Source of the DNA: Otatea glauca | Taxonomy: Eukaryota > Streptophyta > Magnoliopsida > Poales > Poaceae | DNA length: 64,000 bases | Assembly (NCBI GenBank): GCA_036346275.1 | Contig: CM070721.1 | Span: 51,299,869-51,363,868, forward strand | Reading direction: 5' to 3' | Shown: piece after piece, positions 45,320-57,780 of the stretch | Position numbering within the stretch: position 1 is the stretch's first letter | Layout of the letters: every line of letters begins with the position of its first letter | Translations under genes and position numbers: made by a program | Notes under the pieces: model-generated | Told to the model about the DNA's origin: nothing | The model's database searches: none | The model's input: only the letters and a program-made list of their open reading frames with translations

Positions 45320-45873
45320 CCGTAACTCTAGCTTACATTGTATCCTGTTTGACTATTACGGTTTCTAATATTTGATCAAACCTGAGTTACGATTTCTAAT
45401 ATTATCCGTATCATAGGATACAACAATTGAGTTAATATTAGAAACCGTAACTCAGGTTTGACTATTACGTTTCTAATATTATCACCGGATACGGTAGCTC
45501 TAGTCAAAATGGGACGAAACCGTAACTCAGGTTTGATCATCATGTTAAATTTCTGACTAATATTAGAAACCGTAATATTATCCCGTTTTGACTAATATTA
45601 GAAACCGTAATACGGATAATATTATAGAGAGATCAACGATGTCGACAGGGATTAGTCAAAATGGGATAATATTTAGTAATACGGATACTCATTAGTCAAA
45701 ATGGGATAATATTTAGAAATCCCATTTTTGACTAATATTAGAAACCGTAATACGGATAATATTTTGATCAAACCTGATATTATCCCATTTTGACTAATAC
45801 GGTTTCTAATATTAACTCATTGTATCCTATGATACGGATAATATTAGAAATCCCTGTTTGACTATTACGTTGT
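45320..45873. repeat. Scrambled mosaic of short words in both orientations
   Basis: About 550 A/T-rich bases are built from a small set of words. AATATTAGAAACC occurs four times and its complement twice, with further variants. GTCAAAATGGGA occurs three times and TCCCATTTTGAC once, plus near copies. TTTGACTATTAC occurs three times. CGGATAATATT, AAACCTGA and TTGTATCC recur in changing order and direction. Copy A has only ~25-40 unrelated bases at this place. No open frame. Confidence 0.85.
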
Positions 45874-46168
45874 ATCCGGTGGAAGTGTTTACAGAGCCAG
45901 CTTCCAGCCGTGCTCGATTCGTCCCATTTTCTCGCTGCCGTTTCCATATTCACGCGACCCTGCCGGCGACCCGTACAAGACCCGGCTCCGTGCGCAATCT
46001 AAGTCAACTTCTCATGCGATCCCTATTTTGTAATTATTTGTGTATGCCTGAGGAGAATGCGATTTGAGTGATGCCAGCATACATAGGTACACGCTAGTGG
46101 TTTTTTTCCTACGGCGGTGATTTGTGCAAGAGCCTGCCGATTTAGCTGCTGCGACGCTGCCAGCGTAG
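45874..46168 (+). repeat. Promoter-only duplicate of peptide gene P1
   Basis: Nearly identical to 30697-30990, the promoter of P1, but the TATA box is changed to CATACATAGG. Similarity ends before the position of the start codon, and no signal-peptide exon follows. It is a dead copy. Confidence 0.85.
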
Positions 46169-46629
46169 CGCCGTAGGTACGTTATTTCTGCTCGCACGTA
46201 CTATATATATAAAAAGTGAACTGTTCATCAAAATGGTTCCGTAGATACAATTTTTTTTTTAAATCTGATCCCATGCGACAAAAATAGCAAAACTAGCCTC
46301 TTGATTGATCGTGATGAGCCGGCAAAAGACATCTATTCCCTGCCATGCATGCTGAACTGCGGTAGGGTAGAGCGGCCGTAGCCTGTGGCACATTTCTTTT
46401 TTTGAATCGACTAGTTTAGAAAGAAAATAGTATCTGAAGAAGGCAAGATGTTGTGCGAAATATGAACACGTAGCAATCACTTATGCGGATTACATGGCGT
46501 ATAGAGCTCAGTTCAATACAAATGGCGACACGGACAAACAATAAACATAAACTACAACTAAAATACATGTGCTCCTTTTGAAATTGAAGACATGGGGATA
46601 GATTTTGTGTTCTAGACACAGGCTCTTAA
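46169..46629. other. Spacer without a supported gene
   Basis: Contains a TA-rich stretch near 46202 and a T run at ~46250-46260. No motif-bearing frame was seen on either strand. Confidence 0.45.
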
Positions 46630-47232
46630 GGCTCAAACGTGTAACCATACAGCATCCACATAGGGTATTTGATCATCAGGATAGCGTAGACGCGGCTGGT
46701 TGTTATGGTAGTGAAAAACGCAACTTAAGCTCGAACTAGCGTAGCAACAGTAAGTGTGATACTCGCTGCCGAGGTGGACAACATCCTCATTGTTTCTCTC
46801 CTTGATCCTTTGCCTCCAGAGGTTGTCATTCTGCCTCCAGAGCTCGTCATTGCGCAATCGGAGCTTTTTGTTGTTGTTCTTTTATGTGTAGAGCTCCTCT
46901 CATATTTCGTCAAGGTGTCATAGCATTGTGTCAATGTAAACTTGGGCAAGTATGCGATATGGTAGATTCACCCATTCAATGAATTTGCAATCCGCGGTAT
47001 GCAATGAAAAGTATGTGTTAGTAAGTGATATATCGATCGATACATGCATGGAATCATAGGTTAGAAATAAAGTAGTTACCATGAATAGAGGGCATCGAAA
47101 AAAATGACATCCTATTTGCCAATAGTCATCGAAAACCTGGACTACCATGTCGAAATTGTGCTTCCATTTTGGCCCATGCTTGGGGAGGTATGCATAGTCA
47201 AAAATACTAAAACATTTTTCCAATTTCCTCAC
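46630..47232 (-). pseudogene. GRF-type zinc finger protein fragment with coiled-coil tail
   Basis: The minus strand gives FDMVVQVFDDYWQIGCHFFR followed by CPLFM, then, after a likely intron (~46990-47080), DCKFIEWVNLPYRILAQVYI. The pattern of a cysteine pair, F(R)CP, and C-x-FIEWV is that of GRF zinc fingers, often found in grass proteins and transposon cargo; the first cysteine of the finger appears lost. A frameshift precedes a tail with RNDELWRQNDNLWRQRIKER, a likely coiled coil, ending at 46633. Role unknown. Confidence 0.5.
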
Positions 47233-47559
47233 TTCATCCAGGTAGTGAGCTATTGTCTCATCGAAATATTGATATTCCTTACTAACCTAGTTTACGAACA
47301 ATTGCAGATCACCTTTCGCTGAAAGTCACCTGAAACCGAGGGATTTTGTTGCTTGGAGCCCGGCTAGAATATACTGCCATAATATTTGTAGCTGATAATT
47401 GTGTTTGGATTATGTATTGTAACTGGTCATCTTGCTGCGTGAACAATACTATTCCAGCACTGAGCCTTCAATTTTTTGAGAGCCATTCAAATATATTGTC
47501 TAATGGTCATCTAGGCTGGATTCCATCTATTCCTGTGGTTCATAATTAGTCTATTTGGT
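47233..47559. other. Spacer upstream of the GRF fragment
   Basis: Nothing recognisable apart from frames too short or unsupported. May hold 5' parts of the GRF fragment. Confidence 0.35.
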
Positions 47560-48960
47560 GATAAAATCTACCAGACCCTAAGACTTAATTGCTATTTGGG
47601 TAGCAAAATGGATATAAAATGATCCAAATTCTATTGCCCATTTAGCAATACCACCAGTTTCATCTTGTCAGACAGAAGATTAGAGCTTTTTACACTCTTT
47701 ACAACGAGATTGTCTACATATGCCTCTAGATTACATCCTATCTAGTTGATAAAGGTCTTCTATATAAGTCACTGGTACATGGTACAGCTTTCTTCGGTCC
47801 AAACGGCATCTTGAACTAGCACTAGATGCCGAAAGGAGTGACAAAGGCAATTTTCTCTTCATCTTATCTTGCCATACTTATTTGATGGTAGCTTGAGTAA
47901 TCATCCAGAAAACTCATCAATTTGCATCTCACAGTTGAATCAACAAGCTAGTCGACATGGGGTAAAGAGAAAGCATTGTTAGGACAAGGAGTATTTAAAT
48001 AAGTAAAGTCAACACACATGTGCCACTTACCATTAGCTTAAATAATGATCATGACCAGATTCGTGAGCCAATCCGGGTGGCCGACTTCATGAATTGAAAA
48101 AAGTGTCTATGAGCTTGTTCAACTTTTGATGAATGGCTTCTTACCAATCAGGAACGAAGCACTACAAGCTTCCGTCTTGGACTGGTCGTTGGGGTTGAGT
48201 GGCACTTGCTTCAGCTCTGTATCTGGCTGGGAAGTTGCCTTTAGTCGCTTTGCTTCTGCCTTGGGCTTGTTTTTGCATCATTAAGATTTCTTAATGACAA
48301 CTGATCAACAATCTCTAAGAATTTACAATCGCAATTTAGTGTAGTAGAATGATTGCCTTGTTTAGAGATGGTGCCTTTTGGACCAAGAAATTTGATACTC
48401 TGGTAGACATGATGAGTAGCTGCCATAAATTTAGTTAGTGATAGTCTACTAGAATGGCATTGTATGCCACTCAAAATCTACAATTTCAAAAGTAATTAAC
48501 TGTTCAAAAATTGTGAGAATCTCCGAATGTGTATGTTAACACTATATGACCGATAGAGGATCTGATACTATACCAAAGAAAGGATTTGTAATTGACTTTA
48601 TTTTAGAGCGATGTTTTTGCATCCCATCTAAAGTACTAATAAAAAAGTAAGTCCAAAAAACTACCAACGTTGAACAGCACTCTTTCTACCCAACAATTAC
48701 TTATTGTAGGAGAAAAGGCCACAGGAAGTTTACGAGTCGTAGACAAACCTTTTGACAATCGTTTTTATTGAAGCTCAAGACCACATCTGACCATTTGGTA
48801 GCTTGGTTTCTCTGGTTGGGTGTCATCGTTGATCTCTCTATATGTGAATTTGAACTGCTTTTTTGAGGGATAGACAGTAGACCCTCTGAAGATGACGTTT
48901 ACATGGTTGTCATGCTTCTGGTATGTCATTTCTTCATCTTTGTCAGTGTCTTTAGTGTTG
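47560..48960 (-). pseudogene. Tat/Ogre-like gypsy pol fragment, rearranged
   Basis: Minus-strand pieces: the protease-RT linker frame (48474-48241) with SLTKFMAATHHVYQSIKFLG and a CDCKFLEIVDQLS tail; an RT piece with LEAYVDNLVVKSVKSSNLLS (~47700), where YVDN replaces YVDD/YIDD; and GIAKWAIEFGSF next to it (~47600-47640), which belongs to RNase H. The direct joining of RT to RNase H shows an internal deletion. No LTRs were found. Confidence 0.7.
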
Positions 48961-48984
48961 CTACGACTACCACTTTAGGACAGT

Positions 48985-49281
48985 TTAGACATCAGTGAGT
49001 TGTTTGGCGGCTTTGGCCGTCAAGTTTTGAGTGACTCCGCATTCAATATTGCCAACGAGAATGTGCTCCAAGCCTGTCCAGAAGGCGCCAGCACTATGCT
49101 CGCACAAACTATCCTTCCAGTAGAAATGGAATAGCAGAAAACAGTATTTCTCCCAAATCCTCTTGATATAAGGATAATAATACCTTGAAGTCTCGAACAC
49201 TCGATGTAAGTCATCAGCTAATGTAAATTTGTGGGGGATGGAAATAGAAATCCCAAGCTGCGCGCTACCTCCAGAAAGCAA
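48985..49281 (-). other. Unrecognised 98-codon open frame
   Basis: A minus-strand frame with no stop for 98 codons (GISISIPHKFTLADDLHRVF and onward). No family recognised. It lies between gypsy debris and the truncated peptide gene and could be random or part of an old element. Confidence 0.25.
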
Positions 49282-49811
49282 CGTGATGATCTTCTGAATT
49301 CATGGACAGCGCAGCTAGTTTTGTAGATATGAAACGGTTGGATGAGCTGAAGTCACTCTGTACGTGTCTGGCCATTAACATCTCGTTTTGATGCTATATG
49401 CTACAAGCAAAACAACCCTGGCGACTGGCCAGGTCATCGATGGTGATAGTCTGCCCAGAAATCAATGGGAAGGACGTAGCATGTACGACGTTTAATAAAT
49501 GTTTTTCCACATTGCCCTTTGTGAAATCTAAAGATAAACAAAGGAGCATAAATGGGGAAGTTTCCGGAGGATGCCAGTGAAAGTCTTGGTAGGTACTGTG
49601 CCATATGTGCGTGGCACCATTTGTTCTTGTTTCCTCATAGCTGTCAAAGCAGCGATCCTGGAGGCTTCGATGATTCCTCCCTGTCAGGCACGCTAACTCA
49701 TCTTAAAACAAGACATCATTGCAGATTAATTATCATCCTTTTTTGTGTGCTTTTGTCTTAAAAACAATCGTTGCAGATTAATTAACATGGAGCCCTGATA
49801 AGTAAGTGCTC
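49282..49811. other. Spacer before the truncated peptide-gene copy
   Basis: No supported gene. The phrase aacaatcttgcagattaatta-like occurs twice near 49720-49790 (gcagattaattatcatcc and gcagattaattaacatgg), a small direct repeat. Confidence 0.4.
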
Positions 49812-50157
49812 CATAACAGAGGGTATGCAAATGAAGTGGACATAACGGTACTGATCGACATCTTTTTCTTGACCCGTGCAAAACCTGGTAGATATCAAGC
49901 TAGTATACGACAACCGGCCGGCTATCAGATAAACGGACTTTCAAGTTTGAGCTTCAAGTCGTGGTTGCAAGTTTTCAATGAAGCCAATATCGACTCCAAG
50001 AGCATTGTTTTCCGACAGGAACTTAATTTTGGCGTCGCATCCAGGAGGAGGATAGTGGCCAGCACGCAGGCTCTCGTACGCACTATCCGCGCGCGTAAAA
50101 CGGCAAGCGCGGAGCACGGGCGCGCGATGGCGCCCATCGCTTGCCATCTCCCGACCA
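49812..50157 (+). pseudogene. Truncated copy of peptide gene P4 (promoter plus first codons)
   Basis: This segment aligns with 60233-60600: the same ataacagag start, the same ttgcaagtttt and gacaggaacttaatttggcg-like phrases, and a start codon at 50128. The first codons read MAPIACHLPTR, against MPLVACRLPAAR in P4. Similarity stops after ~10 codons and a TGA follows. The signal peptide is missing, so no product is expected. Confidence 0.75.
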
Positions 50158-50165
50158 GGGTTTGA

Positions 50166-51330
50166 AAACTTTTTTGGTTGACGTCTCGGGGTGGATGAAA
50201 TCTAAAATTTCATCAAGATCTTAGAATTTTAAATAAATTCTGAAAGAAATACAAAAGACAAAATTCAAATCCGATTTTTTTCAACCGAGATTTCCTAAAT
50301 TTTGCTGAGAAATACCAAAATCTCGCCGAGATTACCCGAGATTTCGGTAAAATTGATACCGAGCAAACAATGGTATAAAACATGTTTAAAATTTTTGAAA
50401 TTTTTTGTAAATGGTCCTGACACATCACAAATATCCCTATAAAAATTTTAGACGATGATCAAGCTTGAGGAATTTTAAAACATTCTGACAGTGGTACTGT
50501 CTTGATAAAAGGCTGACCAGCAAATTTGAACCAAATGAAAAATGGAACAAACCGTGTTATAAAATTTTGAAATTTTTTTGGATGATACTGATGAATCAAT
50601 AATGTTTCCATAAAAAAAAAATTCAAACCAAGTTTTAAAATTTTGAAATTTTTTGTGAACAGTCTTGATGAATCATAAATGTTTCCATAAAATATTTAGA
50701 TGATGATCAAGCTTCAAGGATTTGCAAAAATTCTGAAAGTGCCATACCCTGATAAAAGCCTGATGATCAATACATAGATTTGCTTGAGCAACCAAAAAAG
50801 TTTTAGAATTTTTGAAAATTTTACAAAAGGGTACTAAAGCAATTGTTAAGCTCTCATAAAAATTTTAGATCATGATAAAACTCCAGTGAATTTATAAAAT
50901 TCTTACAATGGTACTATACCATTTATGTTCTTTCAGTTTTTGATTTTTGAAACATAACAAATGAAGTCAAATGCTTTCATAGATTTTATTGAGCAAACAA
51001 AAAAGTTTTTTTTTAATTTTGAAGAAGGGTTCTCGGGAAATTCTTAAGCTCTCATAAAAATTTTGGGTCATGATCACACTCGAGAAAATTTATAAAATTC
51101 TGAAAATGTTACTGTCTCAATTATGTTCATTCTGTTTTTTATTTTTTAAAGATAACAAATGAAGTTAAATTATTTTAAAAAGTTTTATTTATGATCCTAC
51201 ACTACTAAAGATAGTACCATAATTTTTTCAGAGCATGATCAAGCTTATGCAATTTTATAAAAATCTGACAGCGTTTCTGCCGGAATTATAAAATGTCTCA
51301 AAAATTCAGTTTTTCAACAAACTTTTATGG
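50166..51330. repeat. Degenerate ~165-250 base tandem repeat, A/T-rich
   Basis: Phrases of the type aaaaattttagaYgatgatca, followed by aaattctgaaa and a gtact word, begin near 50441, 50689, 50857, 51056 and 51219. Between them tttgaaatttttt words recur. At least five diverged units. No gene. It may be part of the gypsy LTR that follows. Confidence 0.6.
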
Positions 51331-52454
51331 AAGATGACTTTCTTAAAGGTTATTTGGGACAAATCCGGTAAAAAAATTCATTCAAAAAACCTGAGATGTC
51401 AGCGAGATCAAATTTCTGAAATTACTGTATTGATCATCATATTAGTTCATAGTTATTCATTCTTTCACCCTCATTTTCAAACCTCAAAGTTAACTCCACA
51501 ATTTGGCAACATTCACACTAATATGGTGAAGCTCTAATGCACATAACACATAACACCTTAGCAAAATACATTCATCCAAAAGACCATACAAACAAACCAA
51601 TCCATATACATTTAAACATAAATTCACCTTAAATCCCACCATCTCTATTATTCAAAGATGCTTACCATATAATGTTTGAGTACTCACAATTTGCATATTA
51701 AGAAACTCCATTAATATTTAACATACATTACGTAACCAATCTTTGATTTAATTACCTTCTCTAATAGTTATAAAGAAAATTTACAATGCTTATCATAAAA
51801 CATCAAACCAAGTCTACCTCATCATGATCAACACGAAGAAACTTGTCGTAATATTAAGCATATTCAACAGGTCATACTTTTAAACTGCTATCCAAAATTT
51901 AAGTTCTTATACTCTAATGAAACTTTAGATAAAGATCTACATTTTTCACAACTACCAAAATTTTACCCGAAAATCGAACCAGCAATCTGTCTAAAACATG
52001 AACCTTCCCCAAAATCAATCCGGTGATCACCCCAACCCACAACCACCAAGGAAACCACCTCTAATCCACCCCATCACAGCTCCAACTTCACCAATGGATA
52101 GCCTCTAGGTTTTACCTTCACCCGAAGACTCCTTGGAGAAATGATGTCGACGTTGCCCCACGGATCGCTCGTTCCTCGCTCCCGTAAGACTTGAACTCCA
52201 ATCCTCGAATTCTCCACTGCCCTTGGCACCTCCAAGGTAGCAGTGAGGATGGGGGAAGCTAGGGGGCGGCTGCACAAGGGGAAGGATGGAGGAGTGGCTA
52301 GGGTTAAGGAAGAGGAGGAGGAAAACTAGGGTTAGGAGTAAAAAGGGATGGGGACTACTGCCATGGGAGAAGGAGAGGGTGTGCAGCTGTGGGGGGTTGT
52401 GGCGGCTGGGAAAAAGGTGGAGGAGGGTGTCTAGGGTTTGGGCAAAGTACCCTT
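51331..52454 (-). repeat. Gypsy LTR, left part (interrupted by a CACTA element)
   Basis: Shares its style and phrases (for example actctaatgaaactttagat near 51916) with the LTR at 17790-20341. The right end continues beyond the CACTA insert at 60156-60232, where the minus strand starts TGTAATATTCCAAAAAG. A short C/T- and GC-rich part (52080-52440) lies toward the promoter side. No internal gag or pol. Confidence 0.6.
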
Positions 52455-52469
52455 CACTACTACAGAACA

Positions 52470-52830
52470 CAACATCAAAGACGATTTAAAATTGTCACCT
52501 CAGACGGTTTAGTAAACCATCAATAACAAAGTGTCAGTGATAAAAGGGTACATTATAGACGGTTTGAGAACCGTTTGGGAAAATTATCATCACAAAAGAT
52601 TCTAAACAACAACTATCTGTGATGTGTAAGTCATCTTAGATGGTTCATATTTAGAACCGTCTGTGATGACAAAGTTATCACAGATGGTTCCACTTTGAAA
52701 TTATCTATGATGTATGCTTAGAACTGTCTGTGATGTATATTCATCACAGATGGTTCTAAATAAGAACCGTCTGAGATGACTTACATGTCACAGACAGTTC
52801 TTATTCATAATCGTCTATGATGTTGTATTT
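52470..52830. repeat. CACTA subterminal repeats, left
   Basis: About eight copies of a ~20-base word (gaaccgtctgtgatga and complements), many paired head to head. Typical binding region for CACTA TNPA-type proteins. Confidence 0.85.
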
Positions 52831-53149
52831 TTACTATTTACACTTTTTTATTTACTGGCTACTCTCAGGAAATGTTAGCTATGCCCTCTGAAACAAAACA
52901 AATTACAGAATTTACATTATAAGTATATTATTATGATATACGTTTCAGAAATCAACTCAGATTACATATCACACACTGCATACAGGGCATCTATTTCAGA
53001 AATCAACTTAGATATATTAACCAATTGAATCCATAACTACAACTCACAAATTCACATCACAAGGTTCACAAATTAATCCAAGTAGTAACTAACAAATTCA
53101 CAAGTCATTAGGTCAGGCTAAGTGACACTCGCCTTTTGGATTTATGACC

Positions 53150-56080
53150 TCATGCATCAAGAAAGCATAGAGTTATCCTCGAATTTATAGTAGATCAGCC
53201 TATTCCAATGTAGATTCAGCACATTTCCAAGCCTGTCAATGGAAAGAGTAAAGTCTTGAATGTATATAAATTGATAAGTGGAAACCATTCTTGCAAGATT
53301 GATAAACCTCCAAAAAATTGGTCTTCTTTGCACCAATGAGGATTTGAATGTTGTGACAAACATATAATCCACATTGTTTAGTGGCCTTTGTCTACTGGTG
53401 GCACTGCTAAAATATAATTGGTTAGTTCCGGAGGTATTATTATAGAGTGTGAAGGATTATTGCGTACTAGCGGATACCAGAAACTTATGAACGTGCTTCA
53501 ACTGCGATGAGTCCTTGTGTGGCCCTTACGAACTTAGTAGACATTGAACGATGTCTCAAGTAATTTTGCGATAGGTGTCAAGTCGTGTGTGCCATCCTTT
53601 TTGGTATCAAGGAAAAATACTCAGTTCTGTCTTAGTATAATTACAAGTAGAACCCAATGAAACCTACACAGCTATATCACCATGGTCATTCAACCTAACT
53701 TCGAGCTGCATGTAAAGTACAAATCAACAAGTATAGAACCTAGTAAAGCACTTACCCCGGGTTTTGGGTAAAAGTATGAAATTTGTTTCCCGTTGAACCA
53801 GCAATGCTTTTTCCACATACTCCTGGACGACTTGTAAATTTTCATCCATGGTTTGCTTGGACATCATGTATGGGTCGAGGAAACCCATCGGTTCTTTCTC
53901 TTTTTTTGCTTCAATGATCATGTATCTATATATACAAAATCAAGGATCATATATATATAATATTTATTGGTATGACACGAATGTAGACCGTGATTGCACA
54001 TACTTACAATGTCCGGTATCTGATGAGTGAGGTGTCGAGGGCTTCGAGGTTGTAGACATCGAACAGTCATTGAAGCCAACCATGAAGAAGCCTCCAAAAA
54101 CTAGTGCAAGAAACGCTCCTCCTTGAGCTGACCGAGATACTCAAAACCTGTTGTGCCATTGGCTAGTTGGATTGTTCTATGCATCAATTTGCAATATAAC
54201 GCAAGCTATTGCAAGCATCTGCTCGTGCTCTACTGGTACGAACAATTGTCCTAGCTTATATTGCCATGCCAACAGGGCCAACGAAAAGTCAGGGGCCTCC
54301 TCGCCGTCTATCATAGGTTATCTTCACGGGAGATGATTGGGCCTGAAGTGGAGTATCAACCTATGCCATAAGGGGCACGGTAGCTGATTTGGTGGCCTGC
54401 TTCGGTGCAGCATATGGCTCCAGTAGAGCTGGTAGCTCCGACGCAACAGGTGGCTCATGTTGTGTGTGTAGCTTCGGTGTTGTAGGACGGTCGTCGTAAG
54501 AGATGTCCCTCTTGGACCACTGGATGAATGTGCTAATGGTATCCCCAAGTGTCACGATCTCGTTGTTTGGGGACATCTCCAGTGTGACAGTCTTGCAAAT
54601 TTTATGTACATAATGGACATGGACCTTCGCATAACCCAGAGCTACCGTGCGACCATGCACAATCACCCCTCGACCAGATGGATACATGTGCTCCCAAGCA
54701 TCCTGCAGAGGAATAGAGCCGTTGGCAAGCCTCATTTGGAGATTACACGGTGTGGCCATCTACATAAGAGTACAAAATTAGCTAACACGTCCAACATGTC
54801 TATCTATGGAGCATTGCAGACATATATATTACCTAGATGTCATCGATGAGAAATTTGGCATCATCCACATCTATCTCAGGGGCGGACGCGCAGTTGCTAT
54901 GATGGTTAGTTAGGCTGAATTGCGTCTGTGTGTCTGGGGCTTACATGTTCTGTATGTGACTCTTCACAGCCACCCTTCGCTCAATCCTTTCTTCAAGGCT
55001 TCTTAGCTGATCATCGAATTGTACTCTCAGTCTTTCCTCAGCCATTTCCTCAATTAGTGCTACTAGCCATTTCTTGTGCTCGGTTTTGGTTCTCTTCCTA
55101 CTCTGGTATGTGTCGGAGTCTTACAGAAATCCCATTTTTCAGGGAATGAAAACACCTTTGGCTCGCATGTGACCCAGGTGCTCCTTGTTTTCCAAAGTCG
55201 TGGGGAGTATATCTTTCTCCCTATCTGCCTTGAAAGTACCCTCGAAAGATTCTATACTCAACGCTATCTGCATCCAAGATCCCAACATGTTATTTCACTA
55301 CTGAAGTTATATATGGACTAATTACAAACTATGTAGTTTGATATCTTACCAGGCGTTGGGACACTTCCTCATCTGTGGGGTTTGTAAAGGACACACCGCC
55401 TGAAGACGTGATACGTGACCTCACTCTTACTTAGTTTCGGGCAAGCAGGTCTAAGATCGAGGCAAATGGAGGAGATGCCTCCTTATAGATTACCTTATTG
55501 TCCTCCCTCTTCATTGCACGATCTTACCCGCGTACTTAGTGGTGCTGAGTCTATGCGGGTGGGTGTTTTTTGCCTGGACGGTCTTGTGTGCTTCACTTTG
55601 GTACATGAATTCTTCCATTGTCTTCATCTCAACAAATCGTTCCCAGGCATCATCAGTGATGAATCCGTATTTTTGGAACGAAGTCATTTCCTTATTCACG
55701 TAATTACTGACAAGGGTGCTCTTGAAGTTCTTCTATGCCTTTCCAGCCACTAGCAATGCATATCGTCGCAGTGTGTGCATGGCGTCTTCTGGGAGCTCAA
55801 ATAATGCGATTTTTTTAACCAGGCTGTCGCGCTCCTCATCTGTCTGCGACTTCCAGGATGGATAGGTGATGGGGACCCTTTCCCGTCCATCTATTCCGCA
55901 CAATGTCCGGAATGCTGCCGCTGCTTTAAGAGGTGCGGTATGGGCCTCATCCTTTGGATTGACCGCCGTGATGGTATATTGGCTATGGAGCCTTTTACTT
56001 AGCCCTCTTAGACCGCACCTTGGTTTTCCTATGTTCGGTTCATCGGATCCATTCGGCGACGAAGAATGAGGGGACGCCAT
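53150..56080 (-). pseudogene. CACTA second gene with Transposase_24-like part and Ulp1-like (C48) protease
   Basis: The ATG at 56080 opens MASPHSSSPNGSDEPNIGKP. The N-terminal part (to ~55510) has RVPITYPSWKSQTDEERD and YGFITDDAWERFVEMKT, as in plant CACTA Transposase_24 proteins. The middle frame (54759-54361) has VHGRTVALGYAKVHVHYVHK. The C-terminal part (53921-53150) is Ulp1-like: GFLDPYMMSKQTMDENLQVV, a donor GTAAGT at ~53755, then FHWVLLVI (histidine near 53655), FLDTKKDGTHDLTPIAKLL (aspartate) and CGLYVCHNI (cysteine, 53356-53373). All three catalytic positions are visible, but frames shift between them. Ulp1-type proteases remove SUMO-like tags in hosts; their role in transposons is not settled. 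Confidence 0.65.
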
Positions 56081-57780
56081 CTTCTTGTTAACTAGACGTA
56101 TGTACAAGAGGAAATAAAGTAAATTTAGGATTGTTCTGAATAAGGAAATCAACAATCAAAAAGGGTTTCTTTATTCTTTAGAACAAGGAAAGAGATTAGA
56201 TCGCTCCGTTTTCTTTGTAAGAAGAGTATTGTTCATAGTTAAATTTTCTTTCTTTCTTAACAGCATTTTATCGGTGATTAGGTTGGATGGTTATTTTTAT
56301 CGGCACTTTATTTGTGTGAGTGAATTCAAAGGCTCACTTCCACAAGTTATTGAAACGTAAGAAATAATTGTTTTCGTGCATAGAAAGCAGAATAAGGAAT
56401 TAATGATACCTTCGAACATCACATATTCACATAAGAAATACTGGCACTTCCAGAAATATGGAAGTCCACAACACAAATCCTAAGGGCAAAGAAACTCATC
56501 TAGCAACTTTATAATTGAGCTTCTAAATTGCACAAACATTAGTATAACAAGCAAAACTCTGTAGGAAGTAAAATACATAACTACCACCGGTAGTAAGAAA
56601 CATGCATATGGTTAACCAATGATCCACCTCAAAGAAGAATGTGTTTGCATGGAGATCAGGGGATGCAAAAAAAGTTATATGCAAGATCATCACCTAATAT
56701 TTAACCTTGAGCTCAGGTTTAAAAATGTAAACAGAGAACAAGCAATTTTAATAGAAATCGGAAGTTGTGCTAGTACCCTCTTCCAAAACAAGAAGTTGAT
56801 ATATATAATTAAGGAAAGACATGATCATAGATGGCAAACTATGCATTATTTTCAAACTCTATCAGGTGCTTAATCAAGCCAAAAAAGGGGAAAATGTTAT
56901 TTTTAAAGCAATTTTTTTAAGAAAACAGTAGGGCAAGCCCTTACCGATTTCATTAACGAATCCACGATTACACTACCTGAACAGATACCCCAGATATTTT
57001 CAGAAATGATGAATGAATAACTTTAAGGGAAAATTGTTAAAGCTGACTTCATTTCAAAGGTGTCTAATTACTAGGTAGTAGTACTTAGTACTTAGTTTTA
57101 ACACAAATATCATTTCAGTTGTCTCTATTATGTGAAGCTATAAGCTCATCGCCTCATCGGTAAGAGATACAGGTTCATCGTCCGCCCAAACAAACAACCC
57201 TGTTAAGAGCAAATGCATCAGTGTAACAACCCACGTGCTGACTCATCTATCATCAGCCAAATGCATTATCTATCTCATAATTCAGCTCCAATTATGGTGC
57301 TAAATATTGTCGACAGGCCCAAATATCTACTCTTCTACACATAACAACGGTGACAAACAGTATTGCAAAATCATCTTTCACAATTTCACTATAAGATAAC
57401 AGACAATATTCCGCCCCTATTAAGTACTTGCACTGCTAACATAACGATTTTGCAATCTAGAAGCACCATCCTATAAATTCTCCAAGCAATCCTAATTAGA
57501 GATGAGATCAATGCAATTGTTGGCAACTAACACAAGCCCTTCTTTCGGAATTGCAACATAACTAACTGTCCATGCTTGTAATCCAAGATGAAAACTTTTT
57601 ACCACCCAACCCCCCAAAAGCCCAAAAGGCCTGCTCTAAAGTTCACACATTAATTCAGCTGCAAAGAAACACATCAATTAAACTATCTGAATTAAGCAAG
57701 CAAAACGCCCAATCAACCACGAAGTCCGAAACAAGCTACAATTAGATCAAGAACCGCTTCCTACATCCACCGTTCCTATC
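56081..57780. other. CACTA internal non-coding DNA
   Basis: A/T-rich, without a supported frame on either strand. Probably introns, 5' UTR or spacer between the two CACTA genes. Confidence 0.5.
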
